Source: Bacillota bacterium
Lineage (GTDB): Bacteria > Bacillota > Bacilli > Paenibacillales > NBRC-103111
Direction: 5' to 3'
Length of the DNA stretch: 64,000 bases
Assembly (NCBI GenBank): GCA_023386955.1
Contig: JAEWIS010000044.1
Coordinates: 62,001 to 126,000, forward strand
The notes under the pieces were generated by a model, which was given only the letters and a program-made list of their open reading frames with translations, was not told where the DNA came from and did no database searches. Numbering within the stretch: position 1 is the stretch's first letter; each line of letters starts with the position of its first letter. The position numbers were made by a program, and so were the translations under genes. Below are positions 28,455-39,974 of this stretch, one piece after another.

Positions 28455-28630
28455 CAAGAAGCCGTTACTGAAGCTGCCGCCGAAGCCAAGCCGAAGCTGC
28501 CGCCGAAGCCACTGCCGAAACCGTGCCGAAGCCTCTCCCGAGCCACTGCGGAAGCTGCCGTGCGGTAGTTGTGCAGAAGCCGCTGCCGAAGCCGCTCGCA
28601 AGCTGCTCACAAGCTGCTTCGGGGCTGCTC
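28455..28630. repeat. Low-complexity GAAGCTGCCGCC-type repeat
   Basis: Degenerate tandem copies of a GAAGC(T/C)GC(C/T)G motif run for about 175 bp between element 3 and the lacZ promoter region. It may be the decayed remnant of an Ala/Glu-rich coding repeat; no intact frame with a ribosome site was found. Confidence 0.6.
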
Positions 28631-28696
28631 AACAAGCGGATAATCTTGCTAGTATTTTCTTTTATATATTCATATTGTTTTATTCTCATTTAATAA

Positions 28697-31813
<3,117 letters not shown>

Positions 31814-31898
31814 GTGCGAAAGTGTGCTGAAGACCTGGAAACAGGGGGACAGTGCATGGTGTGCCGGTGACCGGAGGGAGTGGGCGGAAGCCGGGTTC

Positions 31899-32081
31899 TA
31901 ACGGACAGAGAAGCCGCTATTCCCAGGAAAACAGGGACTTTTCCGCTTTGGTGGACTCTGGTTCCGTTATCTGCGGTAAAAGCCGCTATTCCGGGCTCGA
32001 AACAGCCAAATAACGTCTCCTGTGTCCGCGAAAAACTCACATAGGCGCATTTTAGCCGAATAGCGGCTGTACGGTCCGTAA
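31899..32081. repeat. Four-unit F-F-R-R element 4 (183 bp)
   Basis: Four 23-bp units: forward 31899-31921 and 31949-31971, reverse 32009-32031 and 32059-32081; gaps exactly 27, 37 and 27 bp. The outer pair shares GCCGCTATT (or its complement) and the inner pair shares CGTTAT, so forward 1 matches reverse 2 and forward 2 matches reverse 1. It is between the convergent lacZ and ypdA genes. Confidence 0.92.
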
Positions 32082-32119
32082 CATAACCCTCGCGCTGCTC
32101 CGGGCCAGCCCGCCGCAAC

Positions 32120-32162
32120 AAACAGACCCTAACGGGAAGCTTGCTCCCGTTAGGGTCTGTTT
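32120..32162. terminator. Bidirectional hairpin between lacZ and ypdA
   Basis: A perfect 18-bp stem (32120-32137 with 32145-32162, core CAGACCCTAACGGGA) with a seven-base loop and short A or T runs outside. It is symmetric and serves convergent genes, although the T run is short. Confidence 0.75.
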
Positions 32163-32322
32163 GCTGCCGGCACAACTGCCTGGTGGCAAGCCCCATGCCT
32201 TCTGCCCACTGCCTTGCGCGCTGCCTCAGCGCAATTCCTGCTCGCTGGCTCCATGCGCTGTCGCTGCTCGCTGGCTCCCAGCTGGTGCTGCCTGTGCGCT
32301 GCCCGCGCGTTTGCCTGCGCCT
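32163..32322. other. GC-rich low-complexity stretch
   Basis: Contains two copies of GCTCGCTGGCTCC (from about 32243 and 32266) and many CTGC/GCGC words. Open frames here look compositional. I see no promoter or gene. Confidence 0.5.
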
Positions 32323-33300
32323 TTAAGCCCGCCCCGCCAGCAGATGGGCGGCGATCAGCTTGCCATGGCTGCGCCCGGTCTCAATGAAGATTTCATTGGC
32401 GTCCCGCCCCGCAGCCACCACCCCGGCCAAATACAAGCCGGGCACATTGGTTTCCATGGTAGCCGGATCAAACTTGGGGATTTCCCAATCCCCCTCCACG
32501 GTCACCCCGGCGGCGGACAGGAAACGGCGGCTGGAGCGGAAGCCGGTTAAGGCCAGCACAAAGTCGTTCTCCAGCTCCTGCACCCCCTCCGGAGTCCGGA
32601 CCCTTACATGGCCCAGGCTGATGGCCTCTACCGTAGAGTTGAACAGCATACGGACACGTCCCTTATTCACCATACTTTCAAATATCGGCCGGACCCAAGG
32701 TTTGATGTTGGGCGAATAGTCCGAACCCCGGTAGACCACCGTAACCGATGCATTGACCTTCAGCAGATCCATGGCGGCATCCACGGCGGAGTTGTTGCCC
32801 CCGATAATACAAACCCGCATCCCGGTGTACGGATGGGCCTCCCGGTAGAAATGCGTCACATTGGGCAGCTCCTCCCCGGGAATGCCCAACAGATTGGGAT
32901 GGTCGAAGTAGCCTGTGGCCACAACCACAGAACGGGCGGCATGGGCTGTTTTTTCTCCCAACCGGTTCAGCGTTTCGACAATAATGCTTCCATCCGCCTG
33001 CGGAATAACCGCCGTCGCCTCCTCATAGGACCGGATGCGGACCTGGCTGTGCTGAGCTACATTGCGGTAATAGGTCAGCGCCTCCAGGCGGTAAGGCTTA
33101 TCGTTGGGGGTGGAAAAGGGGTAGTCTCCGATCTCCAACAGCTCCGGTGAGCTGAAAAACTGCATGTAAGTGGGATACTGGCTGATGCTGTGGGCGACCA
33201 CATGCTTTTCCAGAAGCAAGGGATCAAACCCTGCACGCTTCAGCTCAATTCCGGCGGACAGGCCGCAGGGACCCGCTCCGATAATAATGACCTCTTCCAT
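32323..33300 (-). CDS. ypdA: Bacillithiol disulfide reductase-type flavoprotein, YpdA
   Basis: A 325-residue FAD/NAD(P)H oxidoreductase. The FAD site 'IIIGAGPCGLSAGIELKRAG' is at the very N terminus, the second dinucleotide site is 'CIIGGNNSAVDAAMDL' in the middle, and 'PGLYLAGVVAAG' near the C terminus closes the flavin site. These match YpdA of Firmicutes, which uses NADPH to reduce bacillithiol disulfide as part of the bacilliredoxin redox system. There is no CxxC active site, as expected for YpdA. The start at 33300 lies 7 nt after GGAGG; the 20-codon upstream extension is not used. It appears to be a single gene with a divergent neighbour. Confidence 0.9.
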   Translation of the reverse strand: MEEVIIIGAGPCGLSAGIELKRAGFDPLLLEKHVVAHSISQYPTYMQFFSSPELLEIGDYPFSTPNDKPYRLEALTYYRNVAQHSQVRIRSYEEATAVIPQADGSIIVETLNRLGEKTAHAARSVVVATGYFDHPNLLGIPGEELPNVTHFYREAHPYTGMRVCIIGGNNSAVDAAMDLLKVNASVTVVYRGSDYSPNIKPWVRPIFESMVNKGRVRMLFNSTVEAISLGHVRVRTPEGVQELENDFVLALTGFRSSRRFLSAAGVTVEGDWEIPKFDPATMETNVPGLYLAGVVAAGRDANEIFIETGRSHGKLIAAHLLAGRA

Positions 33301-33494
33301 GGCCTTAACCTCCGACAGCAGGACTTTGTGAACCAACCAAACCATACTATTCCATTCCATACACTACCTTATTATTGTAGCACATCTCCTGAAATAACAC
33401 GGTCCGGTCAAAAGCCGTACAAGGTTATGCTATAATATGGATGGACCTGTATCCGATGTATGGATATTGGATTCAATTACCATGGAGGTGCGTC

Positions 33495-35093
33495 TTGAGG
33501 TCCACACCCGATCATCAAAGCTTGCGTCCCGGGTACATCGTAAATATTGTATTGATTATCTTTTTGGCTCTTCCTTTATTGTTATCCCTGGTGTTTGTCC
33601 CCCTGCTGATGTCCAATGCCTTTCATGCCGGAGGCGAATACGGGCTGGGCCAATTAAGCCTGGTATTCGTGATTCCGCTGGCGGTCGGAGCAGTAGCGGG
33701 AATCGCATTCTGCACAGGCAGCCGCAGCAAACCCACGTCGCCTTGGGCGCGTTATGTACCGGTGGCGGCACCGCTGGTTTTACTGCTTATCATCGCCGTT
33801 TATGCTTACACAGTCTCCAACGGCAATTACAATAGTCCCGCTTGGGGTGTGTTCGCCTGGGCCAATCCCGCCTATCTGATCGTCAATTTGCTCTTGGTGT
33901 TAGGCGGGTTAGGCGGGTTGATGCCGGTGCATGAGCTGTCCGCTGCCGCCGGATTTGTCCTGGGTTTTGTATGGTGGGACATCCGGAGCCGCCGGAGCTC
34001 CGGCAGGACGGTTGCGTGGCGTGCAGCAGGCTGTCTAATTGCCATCGCCGCGTGCACCTGGCTGTTCATCGGCATCGCCAACAAGGAGCAGATCCAGGAT
34101 GGAATCGCCAAGCTCCGATACGGGGAAGCCGGGATGAAAACCGAGCTGTCCGAATACGATCTTTCGAAGATAGCGCCTTTCAAGAAAAACAACGGTTTGG
34201 CCACGCTTGGCCACAAACCCCAGCTCAGCTTCACGGACCTGAACGAAATGCCGCGGCTGGACGGAGCCACCGCTTTGTACCCCATATATGCTGCGTTCGC
34301 CGAGACGGTTTATGAGGGACTTGGGGAATGGAATAAACAAAACACAGCCACAGAGACCCGTCACAACGTATATGTCTCCGTGGACGAGTTTCCGTATTCC
34401 ATCGTCATGTGCACCACAACCCCCAATGCATATGAGAATCTCATCAACAAAAAAGCGGATATTATTATTGTAGCGGAGCCGTCCCAAGCCCAGTTGGAGG
34501 TGGTCCGGTCCATGCAGGAAGAGCTTGTCATGACACCATTAGGCAGCGACGCCTTTGTCTTTTTTGCCAACAAGAACAATCCGGTGAAGGATCTGTCCAT
34601 ACAAGAAATCCGGGATATCTATACCGGCAAGATCACCAACTGGAATGAGGTAGGGGGCAAAAATCTAGACATTCTCCCCTACCAGCGGCCGCAGGATTCG
34701 GGCAGCCAGACTACCATGCAGAACAAGGTCATGAAGGGATTGGAGATGATGGAGCCCGATACCATCAGCCGCGCCGGAGGGATGGGCGAGGTGATTTCCA
34801 AGGTTGCGTCCTACCGCAATTCCAAAAACGCCCTGGGGTATACCTTTATGTATTACGCCTCCTCCATGGTGAAGGATAACCGGATCAAGTATCTGGCGGT
34901 GAATGGGATCAAACCCTCACCGGATACCATCCGGGACGGCAGCTATCCTTTCGCAGGGCATTTCTACGCGGTCACCCTCAAGTCCAATACCAGCCCGCAG
35001 GTAAAGAAGATGCTGGATTGGATGACCTCCCCGGAGGGGCAGGAGCTGGTGGAGAAAACCGGGTATGTGCCAGTGAAAAGCTCCTCGAATTGA
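33495..35093 (+). CDS. Membrane-tethered PstS-like substrate-binding protein
   Basis: A 532-residue protein with an unusual layout. The N-terminal ~205 residues hold five or six hydrophobic helices ('GYIVNIVLIIFLALPLLLSL', then 'PLAVGAVAGIAF', 'VPVAAPLVLLLIIAVYAY', 'YLIVNLLLVLGGLGGL' and 'CLIAIAACTWLFIGIA'). The rest (about 240-530) is a phosphate-binding-protein-like domain with 'PLGSDAFVFFANKNNPVKDLS', 'IRDIYTGKITNWNEVGG' and 'QDSGSQTTMQNKVM', typical of PstS-like PBP_like_2 proteins. There is no lipobox. TTG 33495 is placed 6 nt after GGAGG; in-frame ATGs at 33441 and 33456 lack one. A TATAAT box lies at 33431. No pstC, pstA or pstB is nearby, so it may sense phosphate or another anion rather than feed a transporter. 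Confidence 0.78.
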   Translation: MRSTPDHQSLRPGYIVNIVLIIFLALPLLLSLVFVPLLMSNAFHAGGEYGLGQLSLVFVIPLAVGAVAGIAFCTGSRSKPTSPWARYVPVAAPLVLLLIIAVYAYTVSNGNYNSPAWGVFAWANPAYLIVNLLLVLGGLGGLMPVHELSAAAGFVLGFVWWDIRSRRSSGRTVAWRAAGCLIAIAACTWLFIGIANKEQIQDGIAKLRYGEAGMKTELSEYDLSKIAPFKKNNGLATLGHKPQLSFTDLNEMPRLDGATALYPIYAAFAETVYEGLGEWNKQNTATETRHNVYVSVDEFPYSIVMCTTTPNAYENLINKKADIIIVAEPSQAQLEVVRSMQEELVMTPLGSDAFVFFANKNNPVKDLSIQEIRDIYTGKITNWNEVGGKNLDILPYQRPQDSGSQTTMQNKVMKGLEMMEPDTISRAGGMGEVISKVASYRNSKNALGYTFMYYASSMVKDNRIKYLAVNGIKPSPDTIRDGSYPFAGHFYAVTLKSNTSPQVKKMLDWMTSPEGQELVEKTGYVPVKSSSN

Positions 35094-35132
35094 TGCAATC
35101 CGCTACTGCCTGCCGTGTGTGTAACATACAAC

Positions 35133-35167
35133 AAAGCCGCCGGAGCAATCGCTGCCGGCGGCTTTTT
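35133..35167. terminator. Terminator shared by the PstS-like gene and aroA
   Basis: AAAGCCGCCGG (35133-35143) pairs perfectly with CCGGCGGCTTT (35155-35165), followed by T; A residues on the other side let it act on both strands. Confidence 0.9.
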
Positions 35168-35178
35168 CATCATATATC

Positions 35179-36258
35179 TTATAATTTCTTGAACAGCCCG
35201 GAGCCCAGGACGTCGGTCATGAACTTCTGGAATTGAGGAATATCCAGCTGTTGGTCCGCATCGGACAAGGCTGTAGGCGGGTTCGGGTGAACTTCCACCA
35301 TGATGCCGTCTGCACCGGCAGCCAGGGCTGCTTTGGCGCACGGCACCAGAATATCCTTGCGGCCGGTGGAATGAGTCACGTCTACCAGCACCGGCAGGTG
35401 GGTTTCCTGCTTCAGAATCGGAACGGCGGAGATGTCCAGGGTGTTCCGGGTCCACTTCTCATAGGTGCGGATACCGCGTTCGATGAGGATGACCTGGTTG
35501 TTGCCGCGGGAAACAATGTATTCCGCCGCCAGGATGAACTCCTCCAGGGTAGCCGCCAGGCCGCGCTTCAGCACGATGGGTGTGCGGGATTCGCCGGCTG
35601 CCTTCAGCAGCTCGAAGTTTTGCATATTGCGGGCGCCGATTTGGATAAAATCGATGTACTGGCCGGCAATTTCGATATGGGCGGGATCCACGATTTCGCT
35701 GATCGTGGCCAGACCGAACTCGTCGGCTACTTCCTTCATCAGCTGCAGGCCTTCAATGCCCAAGCCTTGGAAATCATATGGGGATGAACGGGGTTTGAAG
35801 GCACCGCCGCGCATCAGCTTCACACCGGATTCCTTCAGGGCTGCGGCAACCGTGCGCAGCTGCTCGCGGCTTTCCACGGAGCAGGGGCCTGCCACCATGA
35901 CGGAGGAAGCGCCGCCGATGGACAGATCCTTCACCGTAATCACCGTGTCGGCGGATTGCTTTTTGCGGCTGACCAACAGCTCCTTGCGGTGGTTGGTTTT
36001 TTGCAGATCCAAGGAAGCCTTGAAGATCTGCTTGAACAGGTGGCGGATGGTGGCATCGTCAAACGGACCTTTGTTGGCCTCCACCAGGCTTTCCAGCATG
36101 GCATGCTCGCGCACCGGGTCAAATTTCGGAATCCCTTGCTTTTGCTTGACCTCACCAATCATCTTGGCGATTGACGCACGCTCCGAGATCAGCTCCAACA
36201 GCTGGCTGTTAATGCTGTCCAGCTGCTTTCTTAGTTGTTCCAGTTGCAGATTTTCCAT
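35179..36258 (-). CDS. aroA: Bifunctional chorismate mutase / DAHP synthase
   Basis: A 359-residue shikimate-pathway enzyme. Residues 1-90 form an AroQ-type chorismate mutase ('[33 protein letters not shown]'). From about 110 on comes the KDPG-type DAHP synthase, with '[11 protein letters not shown]', '[20 protein letters not shown]', '[14 protein letters not shown]', '[12 protein letters not shown]' and '[11 protein letters not shown]'. It joins phosphoenolpyruvate and erythrose-4-phosphate in the first step toward aromatic amino acids. In this fusion class the mutase domain also lets chorismate or prephenate inhibit the synthase. The name follows B. subtilis AroA; it is not EPSP synthase. 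The start at 36258 follows GGGAG. A T-box leader and a near-consensus promoter lie upstream. Confidence 0.95.
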   Translation of the reverse strand: MENLQLEQLRKQLDSINSQLLELISERASIAKMIGEVKQKQGIPKFDPVREHAMLESLVEANKGPFDDATIRHLFKQIFKASLDLQKTNHRKELLVSRKKQSADTVITVKDLSIGGASSVMVAGPCSVESREQLRTVAAALKESGVKLMRGGAFKPRSSPYDFQGLGIEGLQLMKEVADEFGLATISEIVDPAHIEIAGQYIDFIQIGARNMQNFELLKAAGESRTPIVLKRGLAATLEEFILAAEYIVSRGNNQVILIERGIRTYEKWTRNTLDISAVPILKQETHLPVLVDVTHSTGRKDILVPCAKAALAAGADGIMVEVHPNPPTALSDADQQLDIPQFQKFMTDVLGSGLFKKL

Positions 36259-36300
36259 TTCGCACACTCCCTGTTTTGGTAAATTTGGGTTATAGATGAA

Positions 36301-36627
36301 AATAAAAAAAGCCCTCCGTCGCAAGGGACGCAAGAAGCTGTGGTACCACCCTAATTCGAATCGACCCGTTGGCCCGTATGCCTGAATATACATAGACAGC
36401 GGCGGATCTCTTCCTCTGGACCATGATAACGGTATGGGGACCGGTTGCCTCTACTGGCCGCACGGGGCGGGGGTTCAAAGCACCACTTCGGAGTGAACTT
36501 CGGCGGAGCGTTTCCTTGAGGCCTGCTCTCAGTCGGTGGCAAGCCTTTCCTGTCGGAACATACTGTCGCTTACTCTCTCCTGCAACGTGTTTTGCGGAAG
36601 TTTGGGGAAAGCCTGTGATTCATGTTA
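36301..36627 (-). promoter_or_regulatory. T-box riboswitch, probable phenylalanine specifier, controlling aroA
   Basis: On the minus strand the leader contains the hallmark T-box AGGGTGGTACCACAGC (36338-36353), then a GC-rich hairpin and eight T (36303-36310), ending 42 nt before the aroA start. Stem I carries the AGAGAGTA GA-motif near 36570-36580. The lower helix GGAG/CTCC encloses a specifier loop containing GAAGTTCA, so the codon read would be UUC (Phe). Uncharged tRNA-Phe would stabilise the antiterminator and switch the DAHP synthase gene on. The T-box identity is very secure; the Phe specifier is my manual fold. Confidence 0.92.
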
Positions 36628-36633
36628 GAAGCG

Positions 36634-36662
36634 ATTATAGAGCATCGTCCGGAAAAGCGCAA
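36634..36662 (-). promoter_or_regulatory. SigA promoter of the T-box/aroA transcript
   Basis: Minus strand TTGCGC (36662-36657), 17-bp spacer, TATAAT (36639-36634). It starts the leader a few bases before the T-box fold. Confidence 0.85.
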
Positions 36663-36758
36663 GCTCCTGCATGAACGCTGTTTTGCGATAAAGCGGCACA
36701 GCGGCCGGGGGGTGGCATTTGATACGGCGGCAATGGAAGGTTTTCATGCAAAAAGGTC

Positions 36759-36787
36759 TTGACATCTCCTTGGAGCAGGCCTATATT
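36759..36787 (+). promoter_or_regulatory. SigA promoter of the manganese riboswitch transcript
   Basis: TTGACA (36759-36764), 17-bp spacer, TATATT (36782-36787), immediately before the riboswitch. Confidence 0.85.
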
Positions 36788-36799
36788 TAAGCTAATTCA

Positions 36800-36963
36800 T
36801 CGGCTATAAAGGGGAGTAGCTCTTACAGCAAAGTCGTCAGTACGGGGAAACCCCGGCTTTGTTGGCAACGTTACGTTGTTAGCGAGACCTTTACCGAACA
36901 CGGTAAAGGCTGTTTTCTGTTTCTTCACAGGCCTTTGCCTATCGGCAGCAGGCCTGTTTTTTA
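36800..36963 (+). promoter_or_regulatory. yybP-ykoY manganese riboswitch with terminator platform
   Basis: The conserved aptamer segments are AAAGGGGAGTAGC (36808-36820) and AGCGAGACCTTTACC (36881-36895), with an intervening stem-loop region (about 36824-36880). The expression platform is a hairpin (ACAGGCCT at 36927-36934 with AGGCCTGT at 36950-36957) followed by six T. In this class Mn2+ binding stabilises the aptamer and prevents termination, turning on manganese efflux or metal-handling membrane proteins. The downstream gene is a TerC/YjbE protein, the classical partner. Confidence 0.93.
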
Positions 36964-37055
36964 TTGCAACGGGGGCCTGTCCGGGGCGAAAGACTTATTT
37001 GGGGTAAACATAGGACGTGCCCTTTACACTCATACCCAGAAAGGACTTGGCACAG

Positions 37056-37754
37056 ATGGACTTTATTATTTCACTCCTGTCGATTGTGATGATCGACCTG
37101 TTTCTGGCAGGGGACAATGCCATTGTTATCGGCATGGCTGCACGGAACCTGCCCCAGCATCAACAGAAGAAAGCGATTATCGGAGGAACCATCGGCGCGA
37201 TTGTCATCCGTGCGGTGTCCACCATTCTGGTGGTTTGGCTGCTTAGTCTGACAGGCCTCAAGCTGGTCGGCGGTCTTCTCCTGATGTATATTGCCATTAA
37301 GCTTCTGGTGGAAAAGAAGGAAGAGGAAGCCCATATTAATGCGGGCATGAGCATCTGGAAGGCAGTAGGCACCATTATTATCGCCGACATGGTGATGGGT
37401 CTGGACAACGTGCTGGCCGTTGCCGGCGCAGCCAACCACAACTATACCCTGGTTATTGTGGGCCTCTTGATCAGCATCCCGATTATGGTCTACGGCAGTA
37501 CCCTGGTCATCCGCTTGATGGACCGTTTCCCCAAGATCATTTATCTGGGGGCGGCAATTCTGGCCTATACCTCCGGTAAGATGATTACCGGCGAAGGCTT
37601 CATCGCTGACGTGCTGGGCGGCGGTTTCCTGCGTTATGCCATCGAGGTTGTTATTGTTGCAATCTGCCTTGGTGTCGGCTACTGGCTCAACAAACGCCAG
37701 AACAACGCGCCGGCTCCCGCAGCCAAATCCGATCACCACACAGCCTCCGCTTAA
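37056..37754 (+). CDS. TerC/YjbE-family metal transport membrane protein
   Basis: A 232-residue protein with about seven membrane helices. The two family motifs are 'LFLAGDNAIVIGMAARNLP' in helix 1 and 'MVMGLDNVLAVAGAA' in the middle; their acidic Asp-Asn pairs are thought to bind the metal. The sequence fits the YjbE branch of the TerC family, often found under yybP-ykoY control. The likely role is export of Mn2+ or metallation of secreted enzymes. ATG 37056 follows AGAAAGGAC and starts directly at helix 1; ATG 37017 would add 13 residues overlapping the riboswitch tail. A hairpin and T run follow the gene. Confidence 0.93.
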   Translation: MDFIISLLSIVMIDLFLAGDNAIVIGMAARNLPQHQQKKAIIGGTIGAIVIRAVSTILVVWLLSLTGLKLVGGLLLMYIAIKLLVEKKEEEAHINAGMSIWKAVGTIIIADMVMGLDNVLAVAGAANHNYTLVIVGLLISIPIMVYGSTLVIRLMDRFPKIIYLGAAILAYTSGKMITGEGFIADVLGGGFLRYAIEVVIVAICLGVGYWLNKRQNNAPAPAAKSDHHTASA

Positions 37755-37777
37755 GCAAAAGCAGCAGCGGACTTCAG

Positions 37778-37818
37778 GTCTACGGCGCCCTTACTCAGGG
37801 CGTGACGGGGCCTTTTTT
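37778..37818 (+). terminator. Intrinsic terminator after the TerC gene
   Basis: An imperfect stem (GGTCTACGGCGCCC with GGGCGTGACGGGGCC) followed by six T. Confidence 0.75.
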
Positions 37819-37917
37819 CTATGGTACAGTTACACAAGAGCCAAATTCCGGACAAGCCGGAGAGGCTGCGAACGAAAGAAAGGCACCCCGGATGCGGGGA
37901 TTTGGGAGGGCAGCAAG

Positions 37918-39708
37918 TTGCAACAGGCGCACATCCAATTAAAAAAGCATTTTGGCTATGATTCGTTTAAAAGGGGCCAGGAGGAGCTGGTAGAGAGCAT
38001 CCTTCAAGGCAGAGATGCCCTCGGCGTGATGCCTACAGGAGCCGGCAAATCCGTCTGTTACCAGCTGCCGGCGGCGATGCTGCCCGGTATCACCCTGGTG
38101 GTGTCCCCCCTCATCTCTCTGATGAAGGACCAGGCCGACGCCCTGAACCAGATTGGCATTCCGGCTGCACTTCTGAACAGCACGCTCTCCGTCAGGGAGC
38201 TGAATGATACGTACCGCAAGATTGCCGCGGGAGCCTATAAGATCGTGTATGTGGCGCCCGAGCGGCTGGAATCCGAACGCTTCTGCCAGCTGGTGCAGGA
38301 GCTCTCTATCCCGCTGGTGGCGGTGGACGAGGCCCACTGCGTTTCCCAATGGGGCCATGATTTCCGGCCCAGCTATCTGGCGGTGAACCGGCTTCTGCAG
38401 TGGATCAAGCCCCGCCCCGTGCTGGCCGCCTTTACTGCTACCGCCACGGATGTGGTGAAGGAGGATATCGTCCGCCAATTGGGGCTCAGCGATCCCCTGC
38501 GGATCACCACGGGCTACGAGCGGGAGAATTTAAGCCTGTCGGTGGTCAAGGGAGCGGACAAGAAGGATTATATCGCCAGCTACCTGCGCTCGCGTCCCAA
38601 GGATGCCGGCATCATCTACGCCTCCACGCGCAAGGAGGTGGAGGAAGTCCACCGGTATCTGAACCGGCTGGGCATCTCCGCCGGACGTTACCATGCGGGC
38701 TTAAGCGATGAGGAGCGCAGCCGCAGCCAGGAGCTGTTTTTGTACGACATGACCAAGGTTATGGTAGCTACCAACGCCTTCGGAATGGGCATCGACAAAT
38801 CCAATGTCCGGTTCGTCATCCATTATAATCTGCCGAAGAACCTGGAATCGTATTATCAGGAGGCGGGACGCGCCGGACGGGACGGGGAGCCGGGGGAGTG
38901 TATTCTCTTGTTTGCCGCCCAGGACATCATGACCCAGAAATTCCTGCTGGAGCAAGGCGATTCGGAGCCGGAGCGCAAGAAGCAGGAGTACAGCAATTTG
39001 AATGACATTGTGGATTATTGCCACACCACGGACTGTCTGCAATCCTATATCGTATCGTATTTCGGAGGCCACACGGCGGAACCCTGCGGGCGCTGCAGCA
39101 GCTGCACCGACGAGCGGGAGCTTAATGATATTACCGTGGAGGCGCAGAAGATTTTTTCGTGCATTGTCCGCATGCGCCAGCGGTTCGGCGTCACCATGAC
39201 CGCCAAGGTGCTCCGGGGGTCGGGGGATGCCAAGATCAAGCAGATGGGCTTTGACCAGCTGCCCACCTACGGAATCATGAAACAAGTGAAGGAAAAGGAC
39301 ATCACCGGCCTGATCAGTGTGCTGGTGGCGGATGGCTACCTGAACCTGTCGGACAGCCAATACCCGGTACTGTCCCTTACCCCCAAGGCACGCAGTGTGC
39401 TGGAAGGCACGGAGCGTGTCTTCCACCGGGTGGTAATTCTGCCCCAGGCGGCCGGAGGGGGCAATGCCGGCGCCGCTGCCGGCGGAGCGGACGAGGCCCT
39501 CTTCGACAAGCTGCGGCAGCTGCGCCGGTCCTTCGCCGAACGGGAGCGGGTGCCTCCCTTCACCATATTCCACGATGCCACATTGCGTGATATGTGTGTC
39601 CGGCTGCCTGGCAGCGAGGATGAGATGCTGGCCGTCAAAGGGGTCGGCAAGCATAAGTTCGACAAGTACGGCAATGCGTTCCTGGAGGAGATCAGGAAGC
39701 ACCGGTAG
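37918..39708 (+). CDS. recQ: ATP-dependent DNA helicase RecQ
   Basis: A 596-residue superfamily 2 helicase that unwinds DNA 3' to 5' in recombination and fork repair. It starts at TTG 37918, 8 nt after GGGAGGG. The Q-like region 'FGYDSFKRGQEELV' is followed by Walker A 'TGAGKS' (about 40-45), 'DEAHC' (about 136-140) with the RecQ aromatic loop 'SQWGHDFRPSY', and 'FTATAT'. Motif VI appears as 'QEAGRAGRDGE'. The zinc-binding cysteines lie in 'CHTTDCLQSY' and 'CGRCSSC', followed by the RQC winged helix. The C-terminal HRDC domain (about 525-596) is present. All key residues are seen. Its most likely terminator lies within the convergent neighbour at 39858. Confidence 0.96.
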   Translation: MQQAHIQLKKHFGYDSFKRGQEELVESILQGRDALGVMPTGAGKSVCYQLPAAMLPGITLVVSPLISLMKDQADALNQIGIPAALLNSTLSVRELNDTYRKIAAGAYKIVYVAPERLESERFCQLVQELSIPLVAVDEAHCVSQWGHDFRPSYLAVNRLLQWIKPRPVLAAFTATATDVVKEDIVRQLGLSDPLRITTGYERENLSLSVVKGADKKDYIASYLRSRPKDAGIIYASTRKEVEEVHRYLNRLGISAGRYHAGLSDEERSRSQELFLYDMTKVMVATNAFGMGIDKSNVRFVIHYNLPKNLESYYQEAGRAGRDGEPGECILLFAAQDIMTQKFLLEQGDSEPERKKQEYSNLNDIVDYCHTTDCLQSYIVSYFGGHTAEPCGRCSSCTDERELNDITVEAQKIFSCIVRMRQRFGVTMTAKVLRGSGDAKIKQMGFDQLPTYGIMKQVKEKDITGLISVLVADGYLNLSDSQYPVLSLTPKARSVLEGTERVFHRVVILPQAAGGGNAGAAAGGADEALFDKLRQLRRSFAERERVPPFTIFHDATLRDMCVRLPGSEDEMLAVKGVGKHKFDKYGNAFLEEIRKHR

Positions 39709-39719
39709 CCGCATACCCG

Positions 39720-39974
39720 TTATTCGTTTGTCATCCCGAAGATATACTGCTCCACAAATTTACTGATTGGAGACAGGACCACGGTGCGCAGAGTGACGGT
39801 ATTCAGCGGGTCCAGATCGAACTGCTTGGCAAATGCCATATAAGCAGCCCATACCACAAGGCAAGCATACACCAGCTTGCCTTTTTTGTTATTTTTACCG
39901 GACATCTTGAAGCCTAGGTACATCACCAGCCCGGACACCAACAGAATAACGAAAGCCGCAAGAATTCCGTTCAT
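39720..39974 (-). CDS. Small membrane protein at the end of the germination operon
   Basis: An 84-residue protein with two predicted membrane helices (about 3-22 and 33-50) and a short soluble tail. It overlaps the end of the GerC-type gene by 4 nt (ATGA), so it is translationally coupled to it. Small fourth genes of this kind are known beside some gerABC operons, where they modulate the receptor, but no conserved motif can be named here. A hairpin with a T run pointing the other way (39858) lies inside the coding sequence. Confidence 0.8.
   Translation of the reverse strand: MNGILAAFVILLVSGLVMYLGFKMSGKNNKKGKLVYACLVVWAAYMAFAKQFDLDPLNTVTLRTVVLSPISKFVEQYIFGMTNE
39858..39888 (+). terminator. 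Plus-strand terminator for recQ inside the antisense small germination gene
   Basis: AAGGCAAGC (39858-39866) pairs perfectly with GCTTGCCTT (39875-39883), then a T-rich tract (TTTTTTGTTATTTTT). It is 150 nt after the recQ stop, with no other terminator before it. Confidence 0.75.

Noticed and set aside
32161..32550. 129-codon open frame on the plus strand
   Set aside because: Low-complexity GC-rich sequence running antisense into ypdA; no ribosome site.
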